From: a virus
Strand: one strand, 5' to 3'
Length of the DNA: 58,918 bases
Virus record (IMG/VR): IMGVR_UViG_3300030450_002092
Location: 1 to 58,918 of that record
The position numbers and the translations under genes were made by a program. The first letter of the stretch is position 1; each line of letters opens with the position of its first letter. The notes beneath the pieces are model-generated. The model was not told the origin of the DNA. It saw nothing but the letters and a program-made list of their open reading frames with translations, and did no database searches. This document shows, in pieces, positions 51,503-58,918 of this stretch.

Positions 51503-51899
51503 ACTTATTCATTTCTATAATAAAATTTCTATAGACCTTATCGCTATACGAAACTTTTCTTAAAAATATAGGATTATCTTTAGACGTAGGTATTTCTTCA
51601 CCGTTTAATTTTTTATATATCCCATTGATTACTCGCTTGGCTTTATATGATAATTGATATAGGGCTTTTTGCTTACCAGAACGTTTACGAAAAACTTCTA
51701 TCCACTTGTCCCTCAGCAACTTATCAAATCTATTAACGTTCCAGCTTAACAGTTCGTCAAACTCCCCAAACTTATCTTTACTAAAGTAATCTTCGGAATA
51801 TAAAAAAAGCAACATATCCAACTCACCCGTGGTTAAACCATACTTTGCTTTTATCCAATAACGTACAACCCTCCAGTATTTTAAATAATTAAATTGCAT
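51468..51899 (-). CDS. MarR-like winged-helix regulator candidate
   Basis: 143 residues on the opposite strand to its neighbours. Helical start (YWRVVRYWIKAKYGLTTGEL), then LLFLYSEDYFSKDKFGEFDE, LLRDKWIEVFRKRSGKQKAL and YQLSYKAKRVINGIYKKL, an arrangement like a MarR-family wing (recognition helix, then basic beta-wing, then helix). Isolated, lone-strand location is typical of a phage regulator. It could act on the dispersed palindrome; that is inference. The 3' end overlaps groES. Confidence 0.6.
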   Translation of the reverse strand: MQFNYLKYWRVVRYWIKAKYGLTTGELDMLLFLYSEDYFSKDKFGEFDELLSWNVNRFDKLLRDKWIEVFRKRSGKQKALYQLSYKAKRVINGIYKKLNGEEIPTSKDNPIFLRKVSYSDKVYRNFIIEMNKFIRQQQRLSQK

Positions 51900-51912
51900 T
51901 TTATTAAATTTG

Positions 51913-51920
51913 TATCTTTG
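51913..51920 (+). promoter_or_regulatory. Promoter -7 box TATCTTTG
   Basis: Exact TAnnTTTG match 17 bases before the ATG at 51937, in the short gap between divergent genes. Confidence 0.7.
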
Positions 51921-51936
51921 TAAAAATAAGTAAATT

Positions 51937-52113
51937 ATGCCAGACGAAAAAGATTATAATTATTTAGAGGAGTGGAAAGCTAATGCTAAAAAAAATAAAA
52001 AGAAAACTACTAAGATGAAAAAAAGAAAAAAAATCTTAGGATTAGCAAACTTGAATACTTTTGCATCTACTTACAAACCTAAATACATAAATAAGGAAAA
52101 TGCCAACAGTTAA
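51937..52113 (+). CDS. Small basic protein, 58 aa
   Basis: 58 codons: a short acidic/aromatic start (MPDEKDYNYLEEWKANA), then a Lys-rich stretch (KKNKKKTTKMKKRKK) and a polar C-terminus. It overlaps the next ORF by 14 bases and sits right behind a consensus promoter. One of five consecutive tiny proteins; likely nucleic-acid-binding. No family recognised. Confidence 0.55.
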   Translation: MPDEKDYNYLEEWKANAKKNKKKTTKMKKRKKILGLANLNTFASTYKPKYINKENANS

Positions 52114-52255
52114 TTACAGTTGTCCTGATACAGGTAAACCAATGAAAAAAGTATTTCCATATACAGCCGTGGGTAAAGCACAAGCTGATACATTTGCTAA
52201 ACTTACAGGTGGGAAGAAAAAAAATAATCCGAATAGATATATGAAAGGATACTAA
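52100..52255 (+). CDS. Small basic protein, 51 aa
   Basis: 51 codons (MPTVNYSCPDTGKPMKKVFP ... NNPNRYMKGY), basic and Gly/Lys-rich, with a Cys-Pro turn near the start. It resembles the small basic proteins either side of it in size and charge. Overlaps the upstream ORF by 14 bases. Function unknown. Confidence 0.6.
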   Translation: MPTVNYSCPDTGKPMKKVFPYTAVGKAQADTFAKLTGGKKKNNPNRYMKGY

Positions 52256-52289
52256 TGAAAGTGCTAAAACTACACAAGGAAAATATTAG

Positions 52290-52297
52290 TATCTTTG
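52290..52297 (+). promoter_or_regulatory. Promoter -7 box TATCTTTG
   Basis: Exact TAnnTTTG match 23 bases before the ATG at 52320. Confidence 0.7.
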
Positions 52298-52319
52298 TCA
52301 AATAAATAATTCATAGACA

Positions 52320-52487
52320 ATGGCGAAAGACAGAAATTTTATACAAAAAGTTTTTTCTAATGCAAAACGCAAAGGAACGCTAGGCGATTGCACAGGTAAA
52401 AAGTTTGGAAGTAAATCGTGCCCAAAAGGGTCAAAGAAATATAATTTCGCTAAAACGATGAGAAAAATTAATAAAAAAAAGAAATAG
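52320..52487 (+). CDS. Small very basic protein, 55 aa
   Basis: 55 codons, strongly basic (KVFSNAKRKGTLGDCTGKKF, then SCPKGSKKYNFAKTMRKINK), with two cysteines. It lies directly behind a promoter box and three bases before the next gene. A DNA-condensing or virion-packaged protein is plausible. Confidence 0.6.
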   Translation: MAKDRNFIQKVFSNAKRKGTLGDCTGKKFGSKSCPKGSKKYNFAKTMRKINKKKK

Positions 52488-52489
52488 TT

Positions 52490-52693
52490 ATGGCAAAAAA
52501 GCAAGGATATAACGCAAGACTCGATGAGTCATTAGGCGCTAAACACGGAAAGAAAAGTCAATCACTAAAGTCACGTAGAGACGAAAGTAAAGGAATGGCA
52601 AAGAAAATGACTGGACACGCATATAGTGGTGACCATGGCATGGAGTATCACAAAAATCTTCATGAGCATTTAGGAAAAATGATTAGAAAATAG
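52490..52693 (+). CDS. Small basic protein, 67 aa
   Basis: 67 residues (MAKKQGYNARLDESLGAKHG ...), Lys/Gly/His-rich, ending EYHKNLHEHLGKMIRK. Typical of small conserved proteins in Bacteroidota phages, but I cannot state a function. Separated by two bases from the gene before and one base from the Cys-rich ORF after it. Confidence 0.6.
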   Translation: MAKKQGYNARLDESLGAKHGKKSQSLKSRRDESKGMAKKMTGHAYSGDHGMEYHKNLHEHLGKMIRK

Positions 52694-52694
52694 T

Positions 52695-52826
52695 ATGCGA
52701 AAGCTTTGGTGTAAGTTTCAATGTAGCTGGAATTGGGTATTTTCAAAATTAATGTTTGAAATTTCTCAATGCCCTTATAAACTATGTGAATGTAATAACA
52801 AAAGTTGTGAGGAGAAATCTGAGTAG
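52695..52826 (+). CDS. Cys-rich peptide, 43 aa
   Basis: 43 codons with six cysteines (positions 6, 10, 26, 31, 33, 38) and several Trp. The C-x3-C plus C-x4-C-x-C-x4-C layout could bind zinc or form disulfides. It overlaps the next ORF (which has no ATG) by 71 bases in another frame. Real status uncertain. Confidence 0.45.
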   Translation: MRKLWCKFQCSWNWVFSKLMFEISQCPYKLCECNNKSCEEKSE

Positions 52827-52986
52827 AAAAATTCCGAGCAGAGGCCTGGGTGATTCTATAGAAAAAATAACTAAGGCTACTGGAATTAAAGCAGTAGTTG
52901 ATAAAGTAAGTAAAGTAACGGAAACGCCTTGTGGGTGTAAGGAGAGAAGAGATACACTTAACCGATTGTTTCCATATAAAAAATAA
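52756..52986 (+). CDS. Conserved-looking hypothetical protein, 76 aa or shorter
   Basis: No ATG in this frame; TTG at 52756 or GTG at 52786 are the candidates. The C-terminal 45 residues are the convincing part: SRGLGDSIEKITKATGIKAV then ETPCGCKERRDTLNRLFPYK, with a C-x-C near an R-R pair, as seen in small proteins of related phages. The uncertain start and its overlap with the Cys-rich ORF make the N-terminus doubtful. Confidence 0.5.
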   Translation: MKFLNALINYVNVITKVVRRNLSRKIPSRGLGDSIEKITKATGIKAVVDKVSKVTETPCGCKERRDTLNRLFPYKK

Positions 52987-52992
52987 AAAAAT

Positions 52993-53535
52993 ATGTATTC
53001 AAAAATTCAAGTAAATACAGCTAATGCCCTTGTTGTTCTAGCAAGTGACACAGTACCTATTCCAGACCCAAACTCATTAACAGTTTCTAGTGCTGCGGGT
53101 GATGCATCTACGACAGATAAGTTTTCAGATGCTTCCCAAACATTTTTAACCTCAGTTGTTGTGGGTGCAATTATATACGACACTACAGATGTAAGAGCAT
53201 ATCGTGTAACTGCTGTAGACAGCGATACAGTATTATCTGTCACTCCAAGTATTGTTGGAGCTTCAGGGACGGTTACTTATAAAATATACAACAAGCCATC
53301 TGAAGGCTGTGTTTTATGGGTAGGTTCAGATGTAGATGTAAAACAAGATATATCGGGAGCAGCAGCTGGAGTAACTGACCCTCGTTATGTAGATATAGAT
53401 GTAGTAACTGTAGGTAATAACACAGTAAAATTTGAAAACGCAAAACTAGGTGAGTATTTACCAGCACAAGTATTACAATTAAAAGAATCAAACACTACCG
53501 CAGAGTGTAGAGATAAATGCATAGCACTTTCGTAA
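52993..53535 (+). CDS. Putative virion protein with recurrent beta domain
   Basis: 180 residues, Thr/Ser/Val-rich and beta-predicted. Residues about 40-105 hold the motif ASQTFLTSVVVGAIIYDTTD ... YRVTAVDSDTVLSVTP, the same as in paralogue C (10.0 kb) and similar to segments of the capsid protein and of the 269-aa tail protein. It precedes the envelope/lysis cluster. Probable virion surface or fibre-associated protein. Confidence 0.6.
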   Translation: MYSKIQVNTANALVVLASDTVPIPDPNSLTVSSAAGDASTTDKFSDASQTFLTSVVVGAIIYDTTDVRAYRVTAVDSDTVLSVTPSIVGASGTVTYKIYNKPSEGCVLWVGSDVDVKQDISGAAAGVTDPRYVDIDVVTVGNNTVKFENAKLGEYLPAQVLQLKESNTTAECRDKCIALS

Positions 53536-53538
53536 ACA

Positions 53539-53823
53539 ATGGCACAACAAATAGGAGAAGATACTAAAGTTACATTAGACCTAAAAACTATAAGTATGAT
53601 TATTGGGTTTACTGTTTCGTTGTGTAGTATGTACTTTGTTTTACAAGCAGACATAGCTAAAGCTATGGAGTTACCCGTCCCAGAAGTAACTAAAACAGAA
53701 TTTACATACAAAGACCAAATAATTCGTGATGCTATTATGACGACTCAAGAAGATGTAAAAGAAATGAAAGCTACACTTGAAAAACTTGATGAACGTATTT
53801 TTGAATTAACCAATGAAAGATGA
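53539..53823 (+). CDS. Membrane protein with C-terminal coiled coil, 94 aa
   Basis: 94 residues: polar start, one membrane segment (ISMIIGFTVSLCSMYFVLQA, about 18-37), then a charged periplasmic or cytoplasmic coiled coil (EDVKEMKATLEKLDERIFEL). The topology fits an inner-membrane spanin or a small holin accessory. It overlaps the next gene (ATGA) and belongs to the lysis-type cluster. Confidence 0.55.
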   Translation: MAQQIGEDTKVTLDLKTISMIIGFTVSLCSMYFVLQADIAKAMELPVPEVTKTEFTYKDQIIRDAIMTTQEDVKEMKATLEKLDERIFELTNER

Positions 53824-54158
53824 AACTGTGGATAGCTATATTATTGTTACTACCCACTCTTGCGTTTTCTCAATCTTATAAAGATGGCATAGTAGTCATT
53901 CAATTTTCGGCTGACTTTGTTCAAGCCAACGAAATAGATATAAGTAAGTTAGAAGGAGCAGACATGCTTCGCTTATATTTAACTGAACATCCAAAAATTT
54001 TTAAAAAAGAAAATATAAAATATTTACCTACGGTGATTTTATTTCACAATGGTAATACTGTATTAAGAGTTGAAAGTGATATCTCTCTTAAGCTTCCTGA
54101 TAATACATTAGAGAATATGCAGTTGCATATAAACAAGATTATTAAACGTAAATTTTAA
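53820..54158 (+). CDS. Secreted thioredoxin-like protein lacking CxxC
   Basis: 112 residues with a clean signal peptide (MKLWIAILLLLPTLAFSQS; cleavage near 18). The mature part looks like a thioredoxin fold: VVIQFSADF where the CxxC loop should follow, and YLPTVILFHNGNTVLRVES with the cis-Pro turn. Both redox cysteines are absent, so it is probably a binding module instead of an oxidoreductase. Exported to the periplasm, two bases before the outer-membrane barrel gene. Confidence 0.6.
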   Translation: MKLWIAILLLLPTLAFSQSYKDGIVVIQFSADFVQANEIDISKLEGADMLRLYLTEHPKIFKKENIKYLPTVILFHNGNTVLRVESDISLKLPDNTLENMQLHINKIIKRKF

Positions 54159-54160
54159 CT

Positions 54161-55441
54161 ATGGACAGAAAAAAGAAGACTGAAAAGTTTGCTTTACACA
54201 GCATACTTTATATCGTAATAATTTACTTATTAGCTGCTCTTACTTTTAATGCGCAAGCACAAGTAATTGTAGAACCATCCAATAAAGAAGTAAATAAATT
54301 AAAAAGAGGTTTTAAAAAACAAAATATGTTTTCAAAAGTATATGAAGATTTTTTAAAATACGGAACCCTTTATATGGCGGGTGATGTAAGCAACCCATAT
54401 CAAAAACAATCTATTGACTATATTGTTAGAACTAATCCGAGTGGTAGTTTGTATGATGTACCCGTAGTGCAAGATGCTACTGAGTATCACGAATTTGATT
54501 ATCGTTATGGAATAGGAATAAGAAGAATAGCTAGGTTTGATTATGAAAATAAAGAAAAAGCTTACTATGATGGAACTGAAAAAAATGTAGCATTATCTTC
54601 TCCAACAGCTGCATTTGATGGGTGGGAATATTTATTTCACTGGGAGAAAGAAAGGGAAAGAGGTGAGGTGTTTACTAATCACCGTTACTTTCTTAGGCAT
54701 ACTGGTAAAAATCACATTGTTAAACTCGAATCTAGAGAAGAAGGCAATGTAGGGTTTAAATATAATTCAGCTGAAGTAAGGGCTAGATTACCTATAGGTA
54801 AAAAGTTTAGTATAAGCGCTGGTGTAATAGCTAGAACTCATGACCAAGCTTTTGGATATAATCCTGTGGAAATATGGTTAAATGAAACAGATGAAGACGG
54901 TTACGCATTAAATCCTTGGTACACTTTAGGGTTTGAATATGGTTATGATGATATATATTATAATCAAACAGACCAATTAGGTAATGAAATTTCAGATTGG
55001 TATTGGATAGACGAAGATGGAACAATAGTGGCTCATACGGATTTAGAATTTCGGGAGACAGTTTTTGCTGACTTAATGAATAGATATAACAGAGAGCAAT
55101 GGGATTTACTTGATGCCTTTGCCGAAGTAGCACCGATTGTGGGTGCAGATTATTATTTGTATCGTGAGAAATTTTGGCTACATAGTTATGCAAATTATAT
55201 ATTACCATATCATAAATACTTTAAAGGCGATGAAGCTTTTAGTTATTTAAACAGAAATAACTGGGGGCTGGGAGGATTGAGAGAAGATTCTGAGTTAGAA
55301 CAATGGGACGATTATCAGTTTGGACTAATACTGGGATGGAACCTCACAAATAAATTAGGTATTTTTGTAGAAGGTGAGTATACTAAATTTTGGGATACTG
55401 AAATTTTTAAATCAACAATAGGATTAAATATTGAATTATGA
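54161..55441 (+). CDS. Outer-membrane beta-barrel-like protein
   Basis: 426 residues. N-terminal signal/anchor (LYIVIIYLLAALTFNAQAQV, about residues 16-35). The rest shows many amphipathic strands rich in Tyr, Trp, Glu and Gly and ends in the alternating pattern STIGLNIEL, typical of a barrel. It is encoded between a secreted protein and the M15 peptidase, and its stop overlaps the peptidase start (ATGA). It may disturb the outer membrane at lysis or block re-infection. Both are inference; no close family is recognised. Confidence 0.6.
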   Translation: MDRKKKTEKFALHSILYIVIIYLLAALTFNAQAQVIVEPSNKEVNKLKRGFKKQNMFSKVYEDFLKYGTLYMAGDVSNPYQKQSIDYIVRTNPSGSLYDVPVVQDATEYHEFDYRYGIGIRRIARFDYENKEKAYYDGTEKNVALSSPTAAFDGWEYLFHWEKERERGEVFTNHRYFLRHTGKNHIVKLESREEGNVGFKYNSAEVRARLPIGKKFSISAGVIARTHDQAFGYNPVEIWLNETDEDGYALNPWYTLGFEYGYDDIYYNQTDQLGNEISDWYWIDEDGTIVAHTDLEFRETVFADLMNRYNREQWDLLDAFAEVAPIVGADYYLYREKFWLHSYANYILPYHKYFKGDEAFSYLNRNNWGLGGLREDSELEQWDDYQFGLILGWNLTNKLGIFVEGEYTKFWDTEIFKSTIGLNIEL

Positions 55442-55896
55442 GAATAAGCAAGCATATTGCGTATGCAGAAGCTATACATTCTAACACTGCAAAGCGTAAA
55501 AGAATAGACAACACTCCTAATCCCACGCAAGTAGAAGCGATGAAGCTTACTGCTGAAGAAGTGTTTGAGCCATTGCGTGAATGGGTCGGAGGCCCAATAA
55601 AAGTAAATTCTTTTTTTAGGTCACCCGAACTAAATGAAAAAATCGGAGGTGTAGCTTCCAGCCAGCATTGTAAAGGACAAGCGATTGACCTGGATGATGT
55701 TTATGGGCACAAAAGCAATGCTGAAATGTTTCATTGGATTAAAGAAAATCTTTGTTTCGACCAACTCATCTGGGAATTCGGAACTGACATGAACCCTAAT
55801 TGGATTCATGTTTCTTTTGTTTCAAAAGAAGATAATAGAAATAGATGTTTAAAAGCATATAAAGAAGATTACAAAACTAAATATAAAACGATATGA
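55438..55896 (+). CDS. M15-family peptidase, probable endolysin
   Basis: 152 residues, Peptidase_M15 type. Zinc ligands: SQHCKGQAIDLD (75-86; His77, Asp84) and His124 in NWIHVSF; VNSFFRSPELN (57-67) gives the conserved substrate loop. It should cleave peptidoglycan peptide bridges. No signal peptide, so release needs the holin encoded next (ATGA overlap). Confidence 0.85.
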   Translation: MRISKHIAYAEAIHSNTAKRKRIDNTPNPTQVEAMKLTAEEVFEPLREWVGGPIKVNSFFRSPELNEKIGGVASSQHCKGQAIDLDDVYGHKSNAEMFHWIKENLCFDQLIWEFGTDMNPNWIHVSFVSKEDNRNRCLKAYKEDYKTKYKTI

Positions 55897-56297
55897 AAGA
55901 AATATTAGGAAAAATATTTGGAAGTGCAGCTCTTGAAGTAGGTGACAAGCTTACTGGTATGATTGATAAGTTTGTGCACACAAAAGATGAAAAAGCTGCA
56001 TTTGAAAAAGAAATGACTACTATGTTTATTAATGCAGAAGCTGAAATAGAAAAAAATATTTCTGAAAGATGGAAGGCAGATATGGCATCCGATAATAAAC
56101 TTTCAAAGTCAGTGAGACCCCTGACACTAATATTTCTTTTTGTATCTACTGTTTTGCTTATTTTTGTTGACTCAGGATTTATTAACTTTGCAGTTGATGA
56201 TGAGTGGAAAGAATTACTTAAAATGCTGCTAATAACAATTACCGCAGCATACTTCGGTGGACGTAGTTACGAAAAAGGAAAAAGATTAAAAAAATAA
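55893..56297 (+). CDS. Holin of three-TM type
   Basis: 134 residues. N-terminal charged helix (LTGMIDKFVHTKDEKAAFEK), then the family motif RWKADMASDNKLSKSVRPLT (59-78) followed by hydrophobic segments LIFLFVSTVLLIFVDSGFI and LLKMLLITITAAYFGG, and a basic tail. Matches the 3TM holin family. It releases the M15 peptidase, whose gene it overlaps. Confidence 0.8.
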   Translation: MKEILGKIFGSAALEVGDKLTGMIDKFVHTKDEKAAFEKEMTTMFINAEAEIEKNISERWKADMASDNKLSKSVRPLTLIFLFVSTVLLIFVDSGFINFAVDDEWKELLKMLLITITAAYFGGRSYEKGKRLKK

Positions 56298-56300
56298 TAA

Positions 56301-57023
56301 ATGGCAAAAATCAGTACATATGCAATTTCTACCCCTGTTGTTGATAATGACAAATGGATTGGAACAGATGCAACTGCATTAAAAGAAACTAAAAATTTTA
56401 CTGCAAAAGATGTAGCTATTTATTTAAATAATTTTAATAAAGTTGAATCGGATTCTTTAAGATATAAGTATCAAAATTGGATATCAACAGATATAAGAGA
56501 AGCGGGAACAATTTCTTTTTCTACATCAGGAGAAGGGGATGTTTTGTTCAGTACTGTAACGGGGTTTATGCTAAGCAAGTATACAAAAAGTTTAGTGGAT
56601 GTAAAATCTTTTTACACTAATCCTCTTGTTGGTTCTCAAGTGCTTATTTCACAATGTAAGAACACTTCGGTGTTTGGAATATTTACATGGAACACCGCAG
56701 TTCAAGATGGAGCTGAACTAAATTTTTGGGACATTGGCTTGACTCACGTAGCAAGCAATGGAAGCTTAGAAAGCAATGAGGATTATTTTATATCTTTGTT
56801 GCAGTATAATGTGTCTGCGTCAGGCGGAGATAAAAATTACACAGAAGTGTTTGGTGCACCGCTTACAACTTGGACGGTGAATCATAATTTAAACAAAAAA
56901 CCTGCTGTTAGCTGTATTGATACTTCAGGAAATGAAGTTTATGGTTTGGTAGATTATATAAATGATAATAAAGTAACAATTACCTTTAGCGCAGCGACAG
57001 GAGGAACAGTTACTTGTAATTAA
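56301..57023 (+). CDS. Putative tail-fibre-associated protein
   Basis: 240 residues. The start (MAKISTYAISTPVVDNDKWI, GTDATALKETKNFTAKDVAI) is the short motif often placed at the N-terminus of fibre or appendage proteins in these phages; the C-terminus is beta-rich (TEVFGAPLTTWTVNHNLNKK, then VTITFSAATGGTVTCN). It directly precedes the long fibre gene. Host-recognition role is likely by context. Confidence 0.55.
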   Translation: MAKISTYAISTPVVDNDKWIGTDATALKETKNFTAKDVAIYLNNFNKVESDSLRYKYQNWISTDIREAGTISFSTSGEGDVLFSTVTGFMLSKYTKSLVDVKSFYTNPLVGSQVLISQCKNTSVFGIFTWNTAVQDGAELNFWDIGLTHVASNGSLESNEDYFISLLQYNVSASGGDKNYTEVFGAPLTTWTVNHNLNKKPAVSCIDTSGNEVYGLVDYINDNKVTITFSAATGGTVTCN

Positions 57024-57037
57024 AAAAAGAAGAAAAA

Positions 57038-58918
57038 ATGGCAATAAATTTTTTAAATGCAGTAAGCATAGCGGGCAATTTAGATTTAAATGTAAATCAA
57101 TTAGTCCAAGTTAGAATTGAAAACTTAACAAGCAATCCAGCTGGAACAGGTGGTAGAATCTATTACAATTCTACTGACGGTTCATTAAGATATTATAATG
57201 CTGACGGTTCATCATGGATAACTTTAGATGGAACAGGTGATGTTGATTCTATTGCAGTAGCAAATGGAGGAACATCTTCAGGCACAGCATTAAGCGTTAA
57301 TAGTTCTACAGGAGCTGTAACGATTAGTTCTCTTGCATATGGAGGAACAACAAATGTTGGTCATGTGCCAACTGGAGGTTCTGCCTCAACATTCTTAAGA
57401 GGTGATGGTACTTGGGTAACACCTGGAGGAACTTATTCTTCTTGGACTTTAGGCGCTGATTCAACCGCAGGGACAAACACAGTATCTGATGGAGAAACAG
57501 CAACATTTACTGGTGGAACTGGTATAGATACATCATTATCAACAAGAACAGTTACATTTAATTTAGATTTAAATGAGCTTAGTACAGCAACAGCTGTAGC
57601 AACGGATTATGTAGCGATAGTAGATGTAACTGATAATTCTAGTAAAAAAGCATTGATAAGTGACATAGTTGCTTTAGTGCCTCAAGGTGATGTAACAGCT
57701 GTAACAGCTTCTACTGATGACGCGAAAAAAGGTATTACAGTAGCAAATAGCACTGGCCCTATTCCTGATGTAGGCTTAGATATTATTGGTCAAACAAATT
57801 TAGGGGCTACAGCAGCCACTGATGATGAGCTTATTATTTATGATTTAAGCTCAACTACAAACAAATCTATTACAGTAGCAAATCTTTTAGCTGCTGCTCC
57901 ACAAGGAGACATAACGGGATTAACAGAAGGCGCGGGTATTACTATTACTAACGCAACTGGCCCTGTACCTACAGTAGCTATAGATTATGCGGGTACTGAT
58001 AATGTTATATTAGAAGCAACGGATGACACAGGAAATGCAGTTGCAGCAACTGATAAAATTATTACAAGTAATGTTTCAACAAATGCAGTTGAGTATCATA
58101 ATGTTTCAGATTTACCATTTACAAATAATGATGGAGATATTACAAATGTTACTGCTGGTACGTATTTAAATGGTGGTGGAGCTTCAGGTAGTGTCACCCT
58201 AAATCATGACCCTACAACTAGAAGTGATACAACGACTTCAGCTTCACCTGGTTCAGGAGGAACTTTAGATGTAGTTGATAGTGTAACAACAAACGCAACT
58301 GGACACATTACTGGAATCAATGTGGAAACAGTAACTTTCCCAACTTCAGATAATTATGGTAGTTGGACTGTAGCAGATAGTGGAGGTAATTCTTCCACGG
58401 TAAGTTCAGGACAAACTGCAACATTTGAGCCTACAGCGAATCAAACAACTGTTGCCGAAAGCGGTAGAACTGTTTCAATAGGGTTAGCTACAAATGTAAC
58501 AATACCAGGAGACTTAACAGTTGGTGGTGGTGATATTACTTTAACAGGAACTGGAAGAATTACAGGTGTTGATACGGTTACAGCTTCGACTGATGCAGCT
58601 TCAAAAGGATATGTAGATAGTGCGGTAAGTGGACAATTAGTATTCCAAGGGGGATACGATGCATCAGCTGACCCACCAACGGGAGCTAGTGTATTAACTG
58701 GTTATACATACGTGGTAACTGTAGCGGGAAGTGGTTCAGGTGGAACATTCTGGTCAGTTCCATTAGAGATTGGAGATTTAATTATTTCTAACCAAGACAA
58801 CCCAACAGATGAAGGTGATTGGACGGAAGTTAACAAGAATATTAGTTTAGCTACAACTACTACAGTTGGTGTAGCATCATTTAGCTCAGACAACTTTGCT
58901 GTTAGTGCGGCAGGGGCG
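57038..58918 (+). CDS. Tail fibre protein, partial at right edge
   Basis: Open for all 627 codons to the window end. Low-complexity, Thr/Ser/Gly/Val-rich beta repeats; similar modules SSWTLGADSTAGTNTVSDGE and GSWTVADSGGNSSTVSSGQ recur. Later it shows fibre-collar motifs (DAASKGYVDSAVSGQLVFQG, then GDLIISNQDNPTDEGDWTEV and LATTTTVGVASFSS) common in phage tail fibres. The receptor-binding end is outside the window. Confidence 0.8.
   Translation, partial: MAINFLNAVSIAGNLDLNVNQLVQVRIENLTSNPAGTGGRIYYNSTDGSLRYYNADGSSWITLDGTGDVDSIAVANGGTSSGTALSVNSSTGAVTISSLAYGGTTNVGHVPTGGSASTFLRGDGTWVTPGGTYSSWTLGADSTAGTNTVSDGETATFTGGTGIDTSLSTRTVTFNLDLNELSTATAVATDYVAIVDVTDNSSKKALISDIVALVPQGDVTAVTASTDDAKKGITVANSTGPIPDVGLDIIGQTNLGATAATDDELIIYDLSSTTNKSITVANLLAAAPQGDITGLTEGAGITITNATGPVPTVAIDYAGTDNVILEATDDTGNAVAATDKIITSNVSTNAVEYHNVSDLPFTNNDGDITNVTAGTYLNGGGASGSVTLNHDPTTRSDTTTSASPGSGGTLDVVDSVTTNATGHITGINVETVTFPTSDNYGSWTVADSGGNSSTVSSGQTATFEPTANQTTVAESGRTVSIGLATNVTIPGDLTVGGGDITLTGTGRITGVDTVTASTDAASKGYVDSAVSGQLVFQGGYDASADPPTGASVLTGYTYVVTVAGSGSGGTFWSVPLEIGDLIISNQDNPTDEGDWTEVNKNISLATTTTVGVASFSSDNFAVSAAGA

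Noticed and set aside
1-58918. Temperate phage or prophage
   Set aside because: No integrase, excisionase or attachment-site repeats were seen. The operator-like palindromes alone do not show lysogeny, and the part of the genome outside the window is unknown.

Overview
The window is most of one lytic-type, tailed (podovirus-like) phage genome that probably infects a member of the Bacteroidota. Three things point there. The DNA is AT-rich. At least nine genes are preceded by the Bacteroidota -7 promoter box TAnnTTTG, mostly as TATCTTTG. The virion and replication genes (terminase, portal, tail-stabilisation protein, VirE-type primase/helicase) have the look of marine Bacteroidota phages. I see no integrase, no tRNA, no RNA polymerase and no DNA polymerase, so transcription and DNA synthesis must lean on the host.

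Layout. (1) 0-31.6 kb, + strand, virion module: a tandem GroES-like protein, terminase, portal, probable scaffold, major capsid protein, three tandem small paralogues, head-tail connectors, a 1897-residue tail-stabilisation protein with a large adhesin-like insertion, a cupin-like protein, internal virion proteins, and a 2986-residue polyvalent ejection protein with kinase-like and HExxH zinc-peptidase motifs. (2) 31.6-48.1 kb, - strand, early/replication module: metallophosphoesterase, two stand-alone DnaA domain IV-like proteins, VRR-NUC nuclease, SF2 helicase, primase/SF3 helicase, an SSB-like protein, RecE-like exonuclease plus Erf-like annealing protein, many very small genes, and a peptide-amide cassette (class II glutamine amidotransferase, gamma-glutamylcyclotransferase, amidoligase). 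(3) 48.1-48.7 kb, divergent control region. (4) 48.7-58.9 kb, + strand: SET-domain protein, GroEL and GroES, several tiny basic proteins, a membrane/lysis cluster (TM protein, secreted thioredoxin-like protein, outer-membrane barrel, M15 peptidase, holin), then tail-fibre genes running off the right edge.

Signals that ordinary annotation would miss. A type III hammerhead ribozyme candidate lies on the - strand at 46207-46257. A 79-bp repeat array (3 x 11 bp, 30-bp gap, 2 x 9 bp) occurs twice with identical geometry, at 37704 and 49048. A dispersed palindrome TTGGTCG-N4-CGACT occurs six times, three of them overlapping - strand stop codons. Two leftward promoters share nearly the same spacer. 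A single in-frame TGA splits a glutamine amidotransferase from the reading frame that continues its C-terminus into a cyclotransferase. A degenerate gene remnant sits in the divergent region.

Working together: the - strand module starts replication by recruiting host polymerase and supports recombination-type replication. The amidotransferase/cyclotransferase/amidoligase cassette probably makes or edits amide bonds on a peptide, protein or wall component. The phage chaperonin pair may fold the very large virion proteins. The rightmost cluster handles envelope breakdown.
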